A DNA stretch of 54,059 nt, taken from positions 1 to 54,059 of the forward strand of contig DUMJ01000064.1 in the NCBI GenBank assembly GCA_012839925.1, in the 5' to 3' direction. Source of the DNA: a bacterium (lineage in GTDB: Bacteria; DUMJ01). Shown here piece by piece: positions 18,134-27,243 of the stretch. The notes beneath the pieces are model-generated. The model searched no databases. It was not told where the DNA came from and was given only the letters and a program-made list of their open reading frames with translations. Every line of letters starts with the position of its first letter. Position 1 is the stretch's first letter. Position numbers and translations under genes: made by a program.

Positions 18134-18289
18134 ATGATATACAACTGGATAAATGTTATAATTGGCATATTAACTATAATAGTACCGATACTGGCAGGTG
18201 TAAGAGGATTTTCTGCATGGCTACATATTATAGTCGGAGCAGTTATCGCTATCTGTGCTTATATGGCAAATCAGAAGGCAAAGGAATAA
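18134..18289 (+). CDS. Small two-helix membrane protein (SPW-repeat-like)
   Basis: 51 residues: MIYNWINVIIGILTIIVPIL, a short loop AGVRGFSAW, then LHIIVGAVIAICAYMANQKAKE. Two membrane segments with the W-x-N-x-x-x-G and A-W-x-x-x-x-x-G pattern resemble one SPW repeat, but the SPW triplet itself is absent, so this is only a resemblance. GGGGGTGAG precedes the ATG; an ATG five bases earlier stops after two codons. First gene of the operon with DUF4438 and queT. The family has no known biochemical role. Confidence 0.6.
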   Translation: MIYNWINVIIGILTIIVPILAGVRGFSAWLHIIVGAVIAICAYMANQKAKE

Positions 18290-18307
18290 TCTGAACAGAT
18301 AAGAATT

Positions 18308-18338
18308 CGGGGGACGTATAAGCAATACCCCACCCCCG
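18308..18338 (+). promoter_or_regulatory. G/C-rich hairpin between the small membrane protein and DUF4438 genes
   Basis: CGGGGG at 18308-18313 can pair with CCCCCG at 18333-18338, and an alternative GGGG/CCCC pairing uses 18310-18313 with 18328-18331. No T run follows, so it is not a classical terminator. It ends about 7 bases before the AAAGGAG of the DUF4438 gene. It does not match the preQ1 riboswitch pattern I know. Confidence 0.35.
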
Positions 18339-18358
18339 GGTAGAAAGGAGACGGGACC

Positions 18359-19231
18359 ATGAGGCTTAATCTAGAGAGACTTGTAAAGTTATCAGTATGG
18401 GGAGATATCTCTTCTCCAACGATAGTCTCACCATATCGAGTTAACTCAAGTGGTAAAGGGTTAGTATTACCAACATTAGGAGGGATTACATACAATATAA
18501 GAGTTGGTGACCCCGCACTGGGATGGGCAGGAGACCATGTGGAACCTGGAGTAAGCTTAAGGAATAAGGATAGAGATGAGAGTAATGCGCTGAATATACT
18601 CTCCTGTATTGGAAATAGAGCCAGAGTTATAAGTGGTGATGCTAAGGGAGAGATTGGTATAGTCACAGGGAAACATGGTGGTATTGAGCACGTTTTGATA
18701 GATTTCCCTGAAAGAGTACTGGAAAGACTTAATATTGGGGATAAGATTCAGATAGAGAGTTACGGGCAGGGGATGGAGATACTGAATTTCCCGGAGATAA
18801 AAGTTATGAATATCTCTCCCGACCTGTTCAGTCTTCTCAATATAAAAGAAGATAATAATGGATTAAAAATAGGTGTAAGGAAGGTTATTCCAGCAGAACT
18901 TATGGGTTCCGGCATAGGTTCTGCCAGCAGTTTCTCAGGTGATTATGATATTATGACTCAGGATAGAGAGACATTAAGAGAACTTGGGCTTGAAGATTTA
19001 AAGTTGGGGGATATAGTAGGAATAAAAGATATGGATGATAGATATGGCAGGACTTATAAGAAAGGGGCAAGGAGTGTTGGAGTCGTTATACACTGTGACT
19101 GTGTTCAGTCGGGGCATGGACCAGGGGTTACGGTAGTACTCTCAAGTTCTGACAATTCACTGGAATTCTTTGAGGATGGAAAGGCAAATATTGCCCATAT
19201 TCTCAAAATAGGCAGATACGGTGATGGATAA
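18359..19231 (+). CDS. DUF4438 family protein
   Basis: 290 residues, soluble, no signal peptide. Recognised by overall pattern: LVKLSVWGDISSPTIVSPYRV at the start, the glycine-rich GGITYNIRVGDPALGWAGDHVEPGVS near 45, VISGDAKGEIGIVTGKHGG near 95, the metal-like cluster DIVGIKDMDDRYGRTYKKGA near 220 and CDCVQSGHGPGVTVVLSS near 250. Conserved Asp, Cys and His in the last two suggest a metal- or ligand-binding enzyme, but the family is functionally unknown. AAAGGAG nine bases before ATG. It overlaps queT by eight bases. Confidence 0.8.
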   Translation: MRLNLERLVKLSVWGDISSPTIVSPYRVNSSGKGLVLPTLGGITYNIRVGDPALGWAGDHVEPGVSLRNKDRDESNALNILSCIGNRARVISGDAKGEIGIVTGKHGGIEHVLIDFPERVLERLNIGDKIQIESYGQGMEILNFPEIKVMNISPDLFSLLNIKEDNNGLKIGVRKVIPAELMGSGIGSASSFSGDYDIMTQDRETLRELGLEDLKLGDIVGIKDMDDRYGRTYKKGARSVGVVIHCDCVQSGHGPGVTVVLSSSDNSLEFFEDGKANIAHILKIGRYGDG

Positions 19232-19682
19232 GGAGTATATAAGATTTCTATCCAGAGCAGGATTATATGCCGCTATTTATGCCGTACTTACAGTAGTTCT
19301 TGCACCAATAAGCTATGGGATAATGCAGATAAGGGTGGCTGAGGCATTGACAGTCCTTCCCCTACTTGATAGGGCGGCAATTCCCGGTTTATTTATAGGT
19401 TGTTTAATAGCCAATGTAGTAGGAGGGGTAGGATTTATCGATATCGGATTGGGCAGTATATTTACCCTTATAGCTGCTTATCTTACATCTAAAGTAAAAA
19501 AAGACTGGCAGGCTCCTATTCCACCAGTTATAATTAATGCACTGGGGGTAGGCACATATCTCTCTATTCTTCTGAAAACTCCTGTATACTGGGGTATCTT
19601 CTGGGTCGGATTGGGAGAATCGATAGCTTGCTTCGGATTAGGACTTCCTCTTCTCTACTTTATTAAAAGAATAAAAAAATAA
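19224..19682 (+). CDS. queT: QueT family queuosine-precursor ECF transporter S component
   Basis: 152 residues with about five membrane segments (AGLYAAIYAVLTVVLAPISYG, AAIPGLFIGCLIANVVGG, LGSIFTLIAAYLTS, PVIINALGVGTYLSILL, IFWVGLGESIACFGLGLPLLYF). YGIMQIRVAEALTVLP is the QueT signature. Members are substrate-capture subunits of energy-coupling transporters thought to import preQ0/preQ1. ATG at 19224 overlaps the previous gene by eight bases; a GTG at 19221 directly before it is an alternative. With queH at 50578-51129 it indicates queuosine salvage. EcfA/EcfT are not in the window. Confidence 0.85.
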   Translation: MDKEYIRFLSRAGLYAAIYAVLTVVLAPISYGIMQIRVAEALTVLPLLDRAAIPGLFIGCLIANVVGGVGFIDIGLGSIFTLIAAYLTSKVKKDWQAPIPPVIINALGVGTYLSILLKTPVYWGIFWVGLGESIACFGLGLPLLYFIKRIKK

Positions 19683-19716
19683 GGCTCTGGATTCTCTCCA
19701 GAGCCTGTTCTTTTCC
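19683..19716. terminator. Bidirectional terminator between queT and the cold-shock gene
   Basis: Perfect 9-bp stem GGCTCTGGA/TCCAGAGCC (19683-19691 and 19697-19705) with a 5-base loop. On the plus strand TGTTCTTTT follows; on the minus strand TTATTTTTTTATT follows, so it can end both convergent transcripts. Confidence 0.9.
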
Positions 19717-19724
19717 AGGTTAAG

Positions 19725-19928
19725 TTACCTCAATACAATTACATTAGCTGCCTGTGGTCCTTTTTCTCCCTGGACAACTTCAAACTCTACCTTTTGCCCT
19801 TCTTCTAGAGTTCGATAACCCTGACCTTTAATGGCGGAGTAGTGAACAAATACATCACCACCGTCATCTCGGGTGATAAATCCGTACCCTTTCTGGGCGT
19901 TAAACCACTTCACTTTACCTGTTACCAT
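19725..19928 (-). CDS. Cold-shock protein, CspA family
   Basis: 67 residues, single OB-fold. RNP1 KGYGFITRD near 14-22 and RNP2 VFVHYSAI near 27-34 are intact, with the conserved C-terminal [12 protein letters not shown]. Binds single-stranded RNA/DNA and melts RNA structure. It is monocistronic: its own consensus promoter lies upstream and the shared terminator downstream. Ribosome site TAGGAGG eight bases before ATG. The 5' leader is only about 45 bases, too short for the long cold-sensing leaders of E. coli cspA. Confidence 0.96.
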   Translation of the reverse strand: MVTGKVKWFNAQKGYGFITRDDGGDVFVHYSAIKGQGYRTLEEGQKVEFEVVQGEKGPQAANVIVLR

Positions 19929-19977
19929 TACAAATACCTCCTAAAAAGTTTAAAAATGGACTAAGTATCCAACCGAT

Positions 19978-20006
19978 ATTATACTACTCCCAAATATCCC
20001 TGTCAA
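19978..20006 (-). promoter_or_regulatory. Consensus promoter of the cold-shock gene
   Basis: Minus strand: TTGACA at 20006-20001, 17-base spacer, TATAAT at 19983-19978; both hexamers are perfect. Expect strong sigma-70-type transcription starting near 19971. Confidence 0.85.
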
Positions 20007-20084
20007 CAGTCACGATTTTCTTAAATATCCCTCATCTAAGGAAAAATGTAATGACACCCGAAAATTTATAATCTATATTATTTT

Positions 20085-21587
20085 TTAATGTCTGAAGTGT
20101 CTCATACCGGTAAATACCATCGCCACCCTATATTTATTTGCCATCTCTATGGATTCCTTGTCTCTTATAGAGCCACCTGGCTGAATAATAGCTTTTATCC
20201 CTGCTTTACCAGCCTCTTCTACAGAATCCGGAAACGGGAAGAATCCATCTGACGCAAGAACCGCCCCGGAAGAATCTTTTCCTGCATGAGAGATAGCAAG
20301 TCTCACTGAATCCACCCTGTTAGGTTGTCCACCACCTATACCAAGGGTTTTCCCATCCTTAGCAACAACTATGGCATTGGACTTCACAAATTTTACAACC
20401 TTATAGGCGAAGATCAGGTCATCCTTAAGAGTTTCCTCCAATGGAGTCTCCGTCACCACTTTAAATTCTTTTACATCCCCGGTATCCCATTCCTGAATGA
20501 GAAATCCGCCCTGTATTCCCTTTATCTCCAGTCCTTCAGGTAGCTGATAGAAATTACTATGAACAAGTATCCGCAGATTTTTCTTGTGTCTCAACACCTC
20601 TACAGCCCCCTCAGAGATACCTGGACATATGATACATTCCACAAAATACGGGTCTATAGCTTTAGCCAAAGGTTCATCCAGCTCTCTATTTATCCCCAGT
20701 ATGCTGCCAAAGGCAGAAACCGGGTCAGCCTGCCATGCATTATTAAATGCCGATAAGATATCCTCTGCTACTGCCACCCCACAGGGGGCATTATGTTTTA
20801 TCACACTCACACAGGGTTTTTCAAAAGATCTGGATAGAGACCAGGCTATATCCAGGTCCAGTATGTTATTGTAGGATAGCTCCTTACCCTGGATCTGTTT
20901 TGCAGAAAGCACACTGATACCAGATGTGGTATACGCAGAAGCAATCTGATGAGGATTTTCTCCATACCTCAGTTCCAGAGACCTTTCTCCACCGACCAGA
21001 AAGTACTTCGGAGTCCTGGAGCCATCAAGATAGTTAGATATTATAGAATCATATCTTGAAGTTACTGCAAATGCCTTTATGGCAAGAGATTTTCTGGCTT
21101 CATAAGATACATCACCAGTACTTTCAATCTCTTTTTCTACAGTCCCGTAATCCTCCGGATCAGTAATAATTACCACATCCTTAAAATTCTTGGCTGATGC
21201 TCTTATCAGTGTTACTCCACCTATATCAATATTCTCTAAAGCCTCCTCTAACTCTGCCCCTCTCTTTACCACCCCTTCAAAGGGATAGAGGTTCACCACA
21301 ACTATGTCAATAGGTTCTATACCCAGAGAGTATAACTCTTCCAGCTGGTCTTCTCTCCTGGCAAGTATACCAGCAAGTATAGAGGGATGAAGAGTCTTAA
21401 CCCTGCCTCCAAGAATTTCTCTGAAACCGGTTATTGCAGATACATCTGTAATTTCCAAACCGTTATCCCTCAAAAGCTTTGCAGTACCTGACGTGGAGAT
21501 AAGTTTTATCCCCTTTGAAGATAAAAATCTGGCAAAATCAACTATATATTTCTTATCATAAACACTTATCAGAGCCTGTTTTATCAA
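20085..21587 (-). CDS. purH: Bifunctional AICAR formyltransferase/IMP cyclohydrolase
   Basis: Last two steps of IMP synthesis. 500 residues. N-terminal IMP cyclohydrolase domain (IKLISTSGTAKLLRDNG, GGRVKTLHPSILAGILAR, VNLYPFE), then the transformylase domain with VIKHNAPCGVAV near 265 (catalytic Lys-His) and DGFFPFPDSVEEAGKAG near 450. Starts at TTG 21587-21585 with AAGGAGG seven bases upstream; its first 32 bases overlap purN. Last gene of the DeoR-MoxR...purMNH transcript as far as can be seen; I see no clear hairpin in the 80 bases after it. Confidence 0.97.
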   Translation of the reverse strand: MIKQALISVYDKKYIVDFARFLSSKGIKLISTSGTAKLLRDNGLEITDVSAITGFREILGGRVKTLHPSILAGILARREDQLEELYSLGIEPIDIVVVNLYPFEGVVKRGAELEEALENIDIGGVTLIRASAKNFKDVVIITDPEDYGTVEKEIESTGDVSYEARKSLAIKAFAVTSRYDSIISNYLDGSRTPKYFLVGGERSLELRYGENPHQIASAYTTSGISVLSAKQIQGKELSYNNILDLDIAWSLSRSFEKPCVSVIKHNAPCGVAVAEDILSAFNNAWQADPVSAFGSILGINRELDEPLAKAIDPYFVECIICPGISEGAVEVLRHKKNLRILVHSNFYQLPEGLEIKGIQGGFLIQEWDTGDVKEFKVVTETPLEETLKDDLIFAYKVVKFVKSNAIVVAKDGKTLGIGGGQPNRVDSVRLAISHAGKDSSGAVLASDGFFPFPDSVEEAGKAGIKAIIQPGGSIRDKESIEMANKYRVAMVFTGMRHFRH

Positions 21588-22182
21588 TAAAGACCCTCCT
21601 TCCTATTACCTTCAATTTATTTTCACTAAAAATCCTTACAGCTTCAACCAGTATCTTATGTTCTTTCTCCAATATCCTGTCAGATAGGCTTTCAACTGTA
21701 TCATCATCATATACAGGGACAGCTTCCTGCAGAATGATTGGACCGGCATCGACCATCTCGTTCACAAAATGAACTGTGCATCCAGTTATTTTCACCCCAT
21801 ATTCGATCGCCTGTCTCTGAGCTTCAAGTCCAGGGAAACTGGGAAGTAAAGATGGATGAATATTTATTATCTTCAGGGGGAAATGATTGACAAAATTTGG
21901 GGATAAGATTCTCATAAACCCAGCCAGGACTATCAACTCCGCATTATTTTCTTCCAGTATATTTATGACCTCGCGCTCGAACTCACTCTTCTTCCCTGGT
22001 TTCACATAGACAGTTGGGATATTAGCCTTTCTAGCCCTCTCAAGAGCCATAGCATCCCGGTTATCGCTTATCACTATAGCTATCTCTGCAGATAACTCTC
22101 CCCTTTGAATACCATCTATCATTGCCTGCAGATTCGTTCCTCTCCCTGAAGCTAAAACACCTATCTTCAGCTTTTTATCCAA
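21556..22182 (-). CDS. purN: Phosphoribosylglycinamide formyltransferase
   Basis: Folate-dependent formylation of GAR. 208 residues, normal. VLASGRGTNLQAMIDG at the N-terminus, catalytic IINIHPSLLPSFPG (Asn and His) near 108, TGCTVHFVNEMVDAGPIILQ (Asp) near 140. Starts at TTG 22182-22180 with AGGGG eight bases before; eight bases overlap purM and 32 overlap purH. An extra 10-15 residue tail (VIGRRVFIDKTGSDKCL) exists because the frame runs on into purH. Confidence 0.95.
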   Translation of the reverse strand: MDKKLKIGVLASGRGTNLQAMIDGIQRGELSAEIAIVISDNRDAMALERARKANIPTVYVKPGKKSEFEREVINILEENNAELIVLAGFMRILSPNFVNHFPLKIINIHPSLLPSFPGLEAQRQAIEYGVKITGCTVHFVNEMVDAGPIILQEAVPVYDDDTVESLSDRILEKEHKILVEAVRIFSENKLKVIGRRVFIDKTGSDKCL

Positions 22183-23185
22183 TTGTCACACCCCTCTTTC
22201 CAGACCTTATCTCTCCCAGTTCAATCAGCTCTGGAAGAAGCCCAAAAGCCTTCTCTCTATCTTCAGGTTCTACTATAAGGATCATCCCTATTCCCATATT
22301 AAATGTCCTGTACATCTCTTCTCTCGGAAGTTTTAACATCTTATCAATAAAGGTAAAAATTGGTTTATGTGGAATATTTTCAGTATTGATATATGCAAAC
22401 ACTCCTTCAGGAAGTATCCTCGGTATATTATCTACCATCCCCCCACCGGTTATGTGTGCTATACCTTTAATTTTTATCCTATTTTCCAGAAGAACCTTCA
22501 GCTGTTTCCAGTATATCCTTGTGGGTATGAGCAGTTCTTCATAGAGAGGTCTATTAAATGGGGGATATATTCCATCCAGAGAAAGACCTCTGTCCTTAAT
22601 GAGCTTTCTTATGAGAGAAAAGCCATTACTGTGGAGTCCAGATGATGGTAACCCCAGTATGATATCTCCCTCTTTTATACTCTTTCCATTAATTATCTCT
22701 TCCCTCTCAACTATACCGACAGCAAAACCTGCCAGGTCATACCTATCTTCTGGGTAGAAGTCTGGCATCTCAGCCGTTTCTCCGCCCACAAGAGGACATT
22801 CTGCCTCCTCACAACCGGTCACGATACCCTGGATAACATCCCCCATAACATCCAGGTTTAATCTGCCACAGGCTATATAATCCAGAAAGAATAAAGGTTT
22901 TGCCCCATATACCAGTACATCATTAACACCCATAGCGACAAGGTCTATGCCGACTGTTCTGTGTATATTGACCCTCTGAGCGATAAGAAGCTTTGTACCA
23001 ACACCATCGGTGGATGATACTAGGACAGGGTCCTTATAACTAGAAATACTAACCAGAGATGCAAAACCACCTATACTATCCAGTATATAAGGGGGTTTAT
23101 AGAGATTTTTCTTTCTGATTATATCTACAAAAGCCAATCCTCTGTCTATATCTACCCCCGAAGACTTGTAATCTATCTCATCCAT
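22175..23185 (-). CDS. purM: Phosphoribosylformylglycinamidine cyclo-ligase (AIR synthetase)
   Basis: ATP-dependent ring closure of FGAM. 336 residues. YKSSGVDIDRG at the start, VSSTDGVGTKLL, GGETAEMPDFY, GLPSSGLHSNGFSL and ITGGGMVDNIPRILPEG are all present. ATG at 23185 (GGAG eight bases before) is preferred over an in-frame GTG at 23194. It follows the radical SAM gene by about 20 bases, so purMNH appears to be appended to that operon. purL, purF, purD and purE are not here. Confidence 0.96.
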   Translation of the reverse strand: MDEIDYKSSGVDIDRGLAFVDIIRKKNLYKPPYILDSIGGFASLVSISSYKDPVLVSSTDGVGTKLLIAQRVNIHRTVGIDLVAMGVNDVLVYGAKPLFFLDYIACGRLNLDVMGDVIQGIVTGCEEAECPLVGGETAEMPDFYPEDRYDLAGFAVGIVEREEIINGKSIKEGDIILGLPSSGLHSNGFSLIRKLIKDRGLSLDGIYPPFNRPLYEELLIPTRIYWKQLKVLLENRIKIKGIAHITGGGMVDNIPRILPEGVFAYINTENIPHKPIFTFIDKMLKLPREEMYRTFNMGIGMILIVEPEDREKAFGLLPELIELGEIRSGKRGVTIG

Positions 23186-23206
23186 ACCTTTCACTCCAAT
23201 TTATTT

Positions 23207-24220
23207 TTATTTTGATTCCAGGGTTATTCTACCATACCTGTCTTTAGGACATTGCTTGTCTTCCGAATAAATATCACCACTGGTAGCATAAGCCAGTGCT
23301 CTACATCCTATACAATCATCTAACTGACAGTGTCCACATTTCCCCTTGAGTATGGACCTGTTTATCTTCTCTTTGAAAAACTTGAGTTCTCTAAGAACCC
23401 TGTCAAAGCTATCTATCTTTAAGTCTCCTGCAGGGACAGGTAATCTTCTACAGGGATACACTATTCCGTCAGGCATAAGACACATAGATTCATCACCCAG
23501 GTTACAGAGAGCTCCAAGTATATTATTCTCTTTCAGGTCTATAAAAAATGCCTTGTATGGAATAAGATATTCCAGAGATATATCAAGCCAGTCTGAGATA
23601 ATGTTAAGGACATATAACCACTCATCTAATTTCAGAACCTTATCAGCCATCCCTCTTCCAGTACCTAAGGGGATAAATCTCTCAAGGATAAATCCCCTTA
23701 CATTGAGAAAATCTGCCAGATTATACATATCGTTGAGTTCTCTGTAGTTATAACTGGTGAGAGTAAACATAAGTATCACATCATCGGTGAAATCTTTAAT
23801 ATTTTCAATGACCCTCTTAAAGCTCCCCTTCCCTCTGATTGAGTCATTCATTTCTTCGGTGGAACCTTCAAGAGAGACCTTTATGTATTTCAGCTTTTTA
23901 TAACCCTTAAGTATGGGATAGGAGGACTTAAGAGCCAATCCATTGGTAATTATATTCAGTTCTTTAATAAAGTCTATCCTCTCCAGTAAATCCAGAATGG
24001 GATAAAGAAGTGGTGATATTAACGGCTCTCCTCCAGTAATATTTATACTCAAGCTTTCATATCCAGAGACCTCTAAAGAGGTAACCATATCAGAGATAAT
24101 TCTCTCACAATCCTCTACAGGTAGCTCTCTCTCTTTATCAAATCGATCCTGATAACAATGTCTGCATCTTAAATTGCACAGATCTGTAATATGCCACTGA
24201 AAAGAAAAATCTTTTACCAT
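23207..24220 (-). CDS. Radical SAM/SPASM domain protein
   Basis: 337 residues. The radical SAM cluster motif CNLRCRHC (C-x3-C-x2-C) is at 15-22, with ITGGEPL near 62-68 as the SAM-binding GGE motif. The C-terminus is cysteine rich: CNLGDESMCLMPDGIVYPCRR near 243-262 and CGHCQLDDCIGCRALAY plus a final CP near 290-318, fitting auxiliary [4Fe-4S] clusters of the SPASM type. Such enzymes modify peptides, activate sulfatases or make cofactors. No small precursor peptide and no sulfatase was found beside it, so the substrate is unknown. It begins three bases after the MBL gene. Confidence 0.87.
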   Translation of the reverse strand: MVKDFSFQWHITDLCNLRCRHCYQDRFDKERELPVEDCERIISDMVTSLEVSGYESLSINITGGEPLISPLLYPILDLLERIDFIKELNIITNGLALKSSYPILKGYKKLKYIKVSLEGSTEEMNDSIRGKGSFKRVIENIKDFTDDVILMFTLTSYNYRELNDMYNLADFLNVRGFILERFIPLGTGRGMADKVLKLDEWLYVLNIISDWLDISLEYLIPYKAFFIDLKENNILGALCNLGDESMCLMPDGIVYPCRRLPVPAGDLKIDSFDRVLRELKFFKEKINRSILKGKCGHCQLDDCIGCRALAYATSGDIYSEDKQCPKDRYGRITLESK

Positions 24221-24223
24221 ATT

Positions 24224-25828
24224 TTAGATATACACCTCATGATCTAACCTCACTTTTTCTTTCCATCTCTCTGAAAACCATTCGGGACTTTCTGAATGAA
24301 CAGGGATTATAATAGCTGGATTCACCTCTTCTATGAGATTTTCCAGCCCTTCAGGCGATATATGCCCAGAGGCATGGTAATTCCCAGTAAAAGAAGGCTT
24401 GGTTTTATCCTCTCCCCTCTCTATACCCTTCGGTTCTATATTGAAATATTCTAACCAGTTTAAAAGCCTGTTAGAGTCTATAACCTGGTCCTCTGTATAC
24501 GTTTCGCTATTAGAATGTATATAGATACCTCCATTTAATGTACTGGTAGAAAAGTCCAGGAGATTTGATAGCTCAAAGTAACCGAGGTTTAATATGTAGG
24601 AACCTGGGTCCTTTTCTATCTCTGATGGGTGTATAATAAGCTTTTCGAGCGGTGGATCGTTAAATATCTTTCCATTTAAAAATTTATTCTCCCAGCCGTT
24701 CCAGCTGCTCTTCCCCTGGTGATAAACCCTTATACAGTTTACATATCTCTGAAATTTCCAGTCTGAATTTATGACCGCCATAGTACTTAGCAATAGATAA
24801 TCCTTAGGAAGAACGACAAACTCTCTCCCTGTTTCATTGGCTACCTTGAGAAAGGTATGGAATCTCTCCAGGTGTCTGAGGGGAAAATCTGCAATTACAA
24901 GTTTACCTCTGCTCTTTTCTATCTCTTCAAGAATATTACCATAAAGGGTGGCTTCTGTAATATTGCTATGAGACCCTTTCACCCTGGTCCCCTCAACTAT
25001 AAGTACATCCACCTTACCCTTTACAAGGTCTATCATCTTTCTTGTGGAATTTGCCAGTTCAAGCCTGTTCTTACCCATTTCCAGCAAGAGTCTTTCCTCA
25101 TCAGGAGAAGGGCTATCCCTCAAGTCCCCCGTGTACAAAAATCTTACCCCATCTAACTTAAAGTATAAACTGGAAGAACCGATAACTGAATGGTATACAG
25201 GTAAAATCTTAGCCTCCACCAGATTTGCAGCTAAGGAGTCCTCTACATTTACCTCTTCAAAAGTCTCCTCTATATCCTTTACAGATATTGGAAGTGCAGA
25301 GATTTTATTCTGCCCTGAATAGATAAGTGTTCTTTTGACAAGTTCTCTCTTTTCCTTAGCTCTGGATTTAACCAGTACATCACTTCTTATGGGGTATTCT
25401 CCAGGCGTCCTTCTCTCCAGTATCAATCTGCTCTTCTCTTCGGAATGAATCTCATTTATAGCAATAGCCATAGCCAGTGTCTCTGCACTGGAAAGGATAG
25501 GGATATTCTCTTTTAAGAGCCCAACAAAGCCCATATGGTCTGTATGGACATGGGAAAGGAATGTAAACAGGATGTCTCTTTTTAGTTTTGGAAGATCTGA
25601 ATCATATGTAAAATCACTCCTGTATATATCAAATCGTGGAAGAAGTTCAAGTTTCAAGAGTTCCTTTACCATCAATCCACTTCTTGGGGAGAGAAACTCT
25701 TCAAAATATTTTCCCCAGCTAGAAAAGTTTATGCCAAAATCGAGCATAATAGCCCCATCTTCTCCTTCCACCAGGATCTTGTTACCGCCTATTACCCTGT
25801 GACCATCAAGGATATTTATATCTATCAT
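24224..25828 (-). CDS. MBL-fold beta-CASP-like hydrolase (RNase J-related)
   Basis: 534 residues, cytosolic. Metal site: FLSHVHTDHMGF (H-x-H-x-D-H) near 90-101, YHSVIGSS near 213 (His), YTGDLRDSP near 232 (Asp), and C-terminal HASGHISPEG near 488 and IIPVHSESPEWF near 508, as in RNase J/CPSF-type nucleases. The opening GGNKILVEGEDGAIMLDFG is typical of that group. Against the RNase J consensus, the middle region is divergent and there is no clear C-terminal RNase J domain. ATGA overlap with the sugar kinase upstream. A nuclease role is inferred; a small-molecule hydrolase cannot be excluded. Confidence 0.78.
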   Translation of the reverse strand: MIDINILDGHRVIGGNKILVEGEDGAIMLDFGINFSSWGKYFEEFLSPRSGLMVKELLKLELLPRFDIYRSDFTYDSDLPKLKRDILFTFLSHVHTDHMGFVGLLKENIPILSSAETLAMAIAINEIHSEEKSRLILERRTPGEYPIRSDVLVKSRAKEKRELVKRTLIYSGQNKISALPISVKDIEETFEEVNVEDSLAANLVEAKILPVYHSVIGSSSLYFKLDGVRFLYTGDLRDSPSPDEERLLLEMGKNRLELANSTRKMIDLVKGKVDVLIVEGTRVKGSHSNITEATLYGNILEEIEKSRGKLVIADFPLRHLERFHTFLKVANETGREFVVLPKDYLLLSTMAVINSDWKFQRYVNCIRVYHQGKSSWNGWENKFLNGKIFNDPPLEKLIIHPSEIEKDPGSYILNLGYFELSNLLDFSTSTLNGGIYIHSNSETYTEDQVIDSNRLLNWLEYFNIEPKGIERGEDKTKPSFTGNYHASGHISPEGLENLIEEVNPAIIIPVHSESPEWFSERWKEKVRLDHEVYI

Positions 25829-27243
25829 AGATATCCTCTCTCTGAGAGTTCTTCTATAAATCTTTTATAATTGGATTCGTACTGTGAAACCAGATATCTC
25901 TCAGGCTCCACCTCCAGTTCTATCCTGACCATCCTGGATACAGCTGTATTCAGGGAGGAATAGAATGTTCTGCTCGCCCCAAGTATCGCTGCCCCCATAC
26001 CAGAAGAGGCTATCTCAGGTCTCTTTAAGACTTTATTCATAACGCTGGCTCTTATCTTAAGCCATATAAGACTCCTGGAACCTCCTCCTACCGTGTAAAC
26101 CATATTACCAAAGTCTATACTCATCTTAGAAAGGGTATCATAACACAATCTCTCAACATAGGCTATACCTTCTAGATATCCGGCATAGAGTTCATCCCTG
26201 GAAGATGGTTCTCCGGCAACAAAACCTTTAGCCTTTGGTTCTACAAATGGAAATCTCTCCCCCTCTCTGACTAAGGGATAAATGATAAGAGATGTTGGTA
26301 TTATACTGGAAGCCCTGCTATCCAGCTCTCTGTAATCTTCTCCAGGGAAGATCTTCTCCAACGCCTCTCCCCCAACATTACTTGAACCTCCTGGAAACCA
26401 CCCATATCCTTCGGGATGGAGATGGCTGTAAAATCTCCCGAGAGGGTCCTTAACCAACATAGAGGTTACCCCTTTAATCACCAGAGTGGTCCCAAGAGTG
26501 GTGGAAGATTCACCAACCCTAACCGCCCCCGAAGCTATCTGCCCACCTGTTCCATCGGTAAGTCCTGTAAAAAGGGGTATATCATACGTTATCCCCAGCT
26601 CAATCAGCAGTTCTTTCCTTAAATTTCCCAGGAATTCACCAGGTTTCACAACTCCAGGCAATTTGAGCAGGTCAATGCCAAGTTCTTCTAACTCTTCTGA
26701 CCATTTGTAGTCTATCAGATCAAAACCAAATTTCAGCGCATTGGTATGGTCAGTAATACCAAGCTCTCCGGTAAATTTGAAGTTTATAAAATCGGTGGGG
26801 GAGAGGAAATACCTTGTCTTCTCATAGATATCGGGGAGATTATTTTTCACCCATAGAACCTTGGAAAGTCCAAAAGAGGAATTGAACTTATATCCGAGTT
26901 TTTCGGTAAGCCAGTCTAATTTTTTATTCAAGATCTCAGATTCCTCAACCCCTCTCGGGTCATTATACATTAAAGCATCAGCCAGGGGATTCCCATTATC
27001 GTCCACACAGATCAGTGTGCCAGAGGTAGATGTAACGACAAGGGATAAAATCCTGTCCTGACTATTTAACCTGGATACAGTAGAAGAGAACGACTTTTTA
27101 CAATTATCCCACCATAACTCAGGATCCCTTGTCCCATCAATAAAATTCTCTACAGATGAGGAAACTATATTACCATTTTTATCCACTGCGGTAGTTCTGA
27201 CCCCCTGAGTTCCAAGGTCTAATCCAACAAATATCTCTCTCAT
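25825..27243 (-). CDS. FGGY-family carbohydrate kinase (xylulokinase-like)
   Basis: 472 residues. Phosphate-1 motif GLDLGTQGVRTTAVD at the N-terminus, YNDPRGVEES near 93, FLSPTDFINFKFTGE near 140, the catalytic-region GLTDGTGGQIASGAV near 228 (general-base Asp), and VGGGSRSLIWLKI near 395 in the ATP domain. Phosphorylates a pentulose, hexulose or polyol; the substrate cannot be named from sequence. The DeoR-type regulator at the head of the operon fits sugar-phosphate control. Confidence 0.85.
   Translation of the reverse strand: MREIFVGLDLGTQGVRTTAVDKNGNIVSSSVENFIDGTRDPELWWDNCKKSFSSTVSRLNSQDRILSLVVTSTSGTLICVDDNGNPLADALMYNDPRGVEESEILNKKLDWLTEKLGYKFNSSFGLSKVLWVKNNLPDIYEKTRYFLSPTDFINFKFTGELGITDHTNALKFGFDLIDYKWSEELEELGIDLLKLPGVVKPGEFLGNLRKELLIELGITYDIPLFTGLTDGTGGQIASGAVRVGESSTTLGTTLVIKGVTSMLVKDPLGRFYSHLHPEGYGWFPGGSSNVGGEALEKIFPGEDYRELDSRASSIIPTSLIIYPLVREGERFPFVEPKAKGFVAGEPSSRDELYAGYLEGIAYVERLCYDTLSKMSIDFGNMVYTVGGGSRSLIWLKIRASVMNKVLKRPEIASSGMGAAILGASRTFYSSLNTAVSRMVRIELEVEPERYLVSQYESNYKRFIEELSERGYL

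Noticed and set aside
18290..18358. preQ1 riboswitch controlling queT
   Set aside because: A G/C hairpin is present, but the A-rich tail and loop sequence of preQ1-I are absent, and queT lies a whole gene further on.
18271..18666. 131-codon minus-strand ORF
   Set aside because: Antisense to the DUF4438 gene and its leader; Pro/Ser-rich shadow translation, no start signal.
23207..24220. RiPP (modified peptide) system around the radical SAM/SPASM gene
   Set aside because: No short precursor ORF with a good ribosome site was found between or next to the genes; all junctions are 3-21 bases or overlaps.
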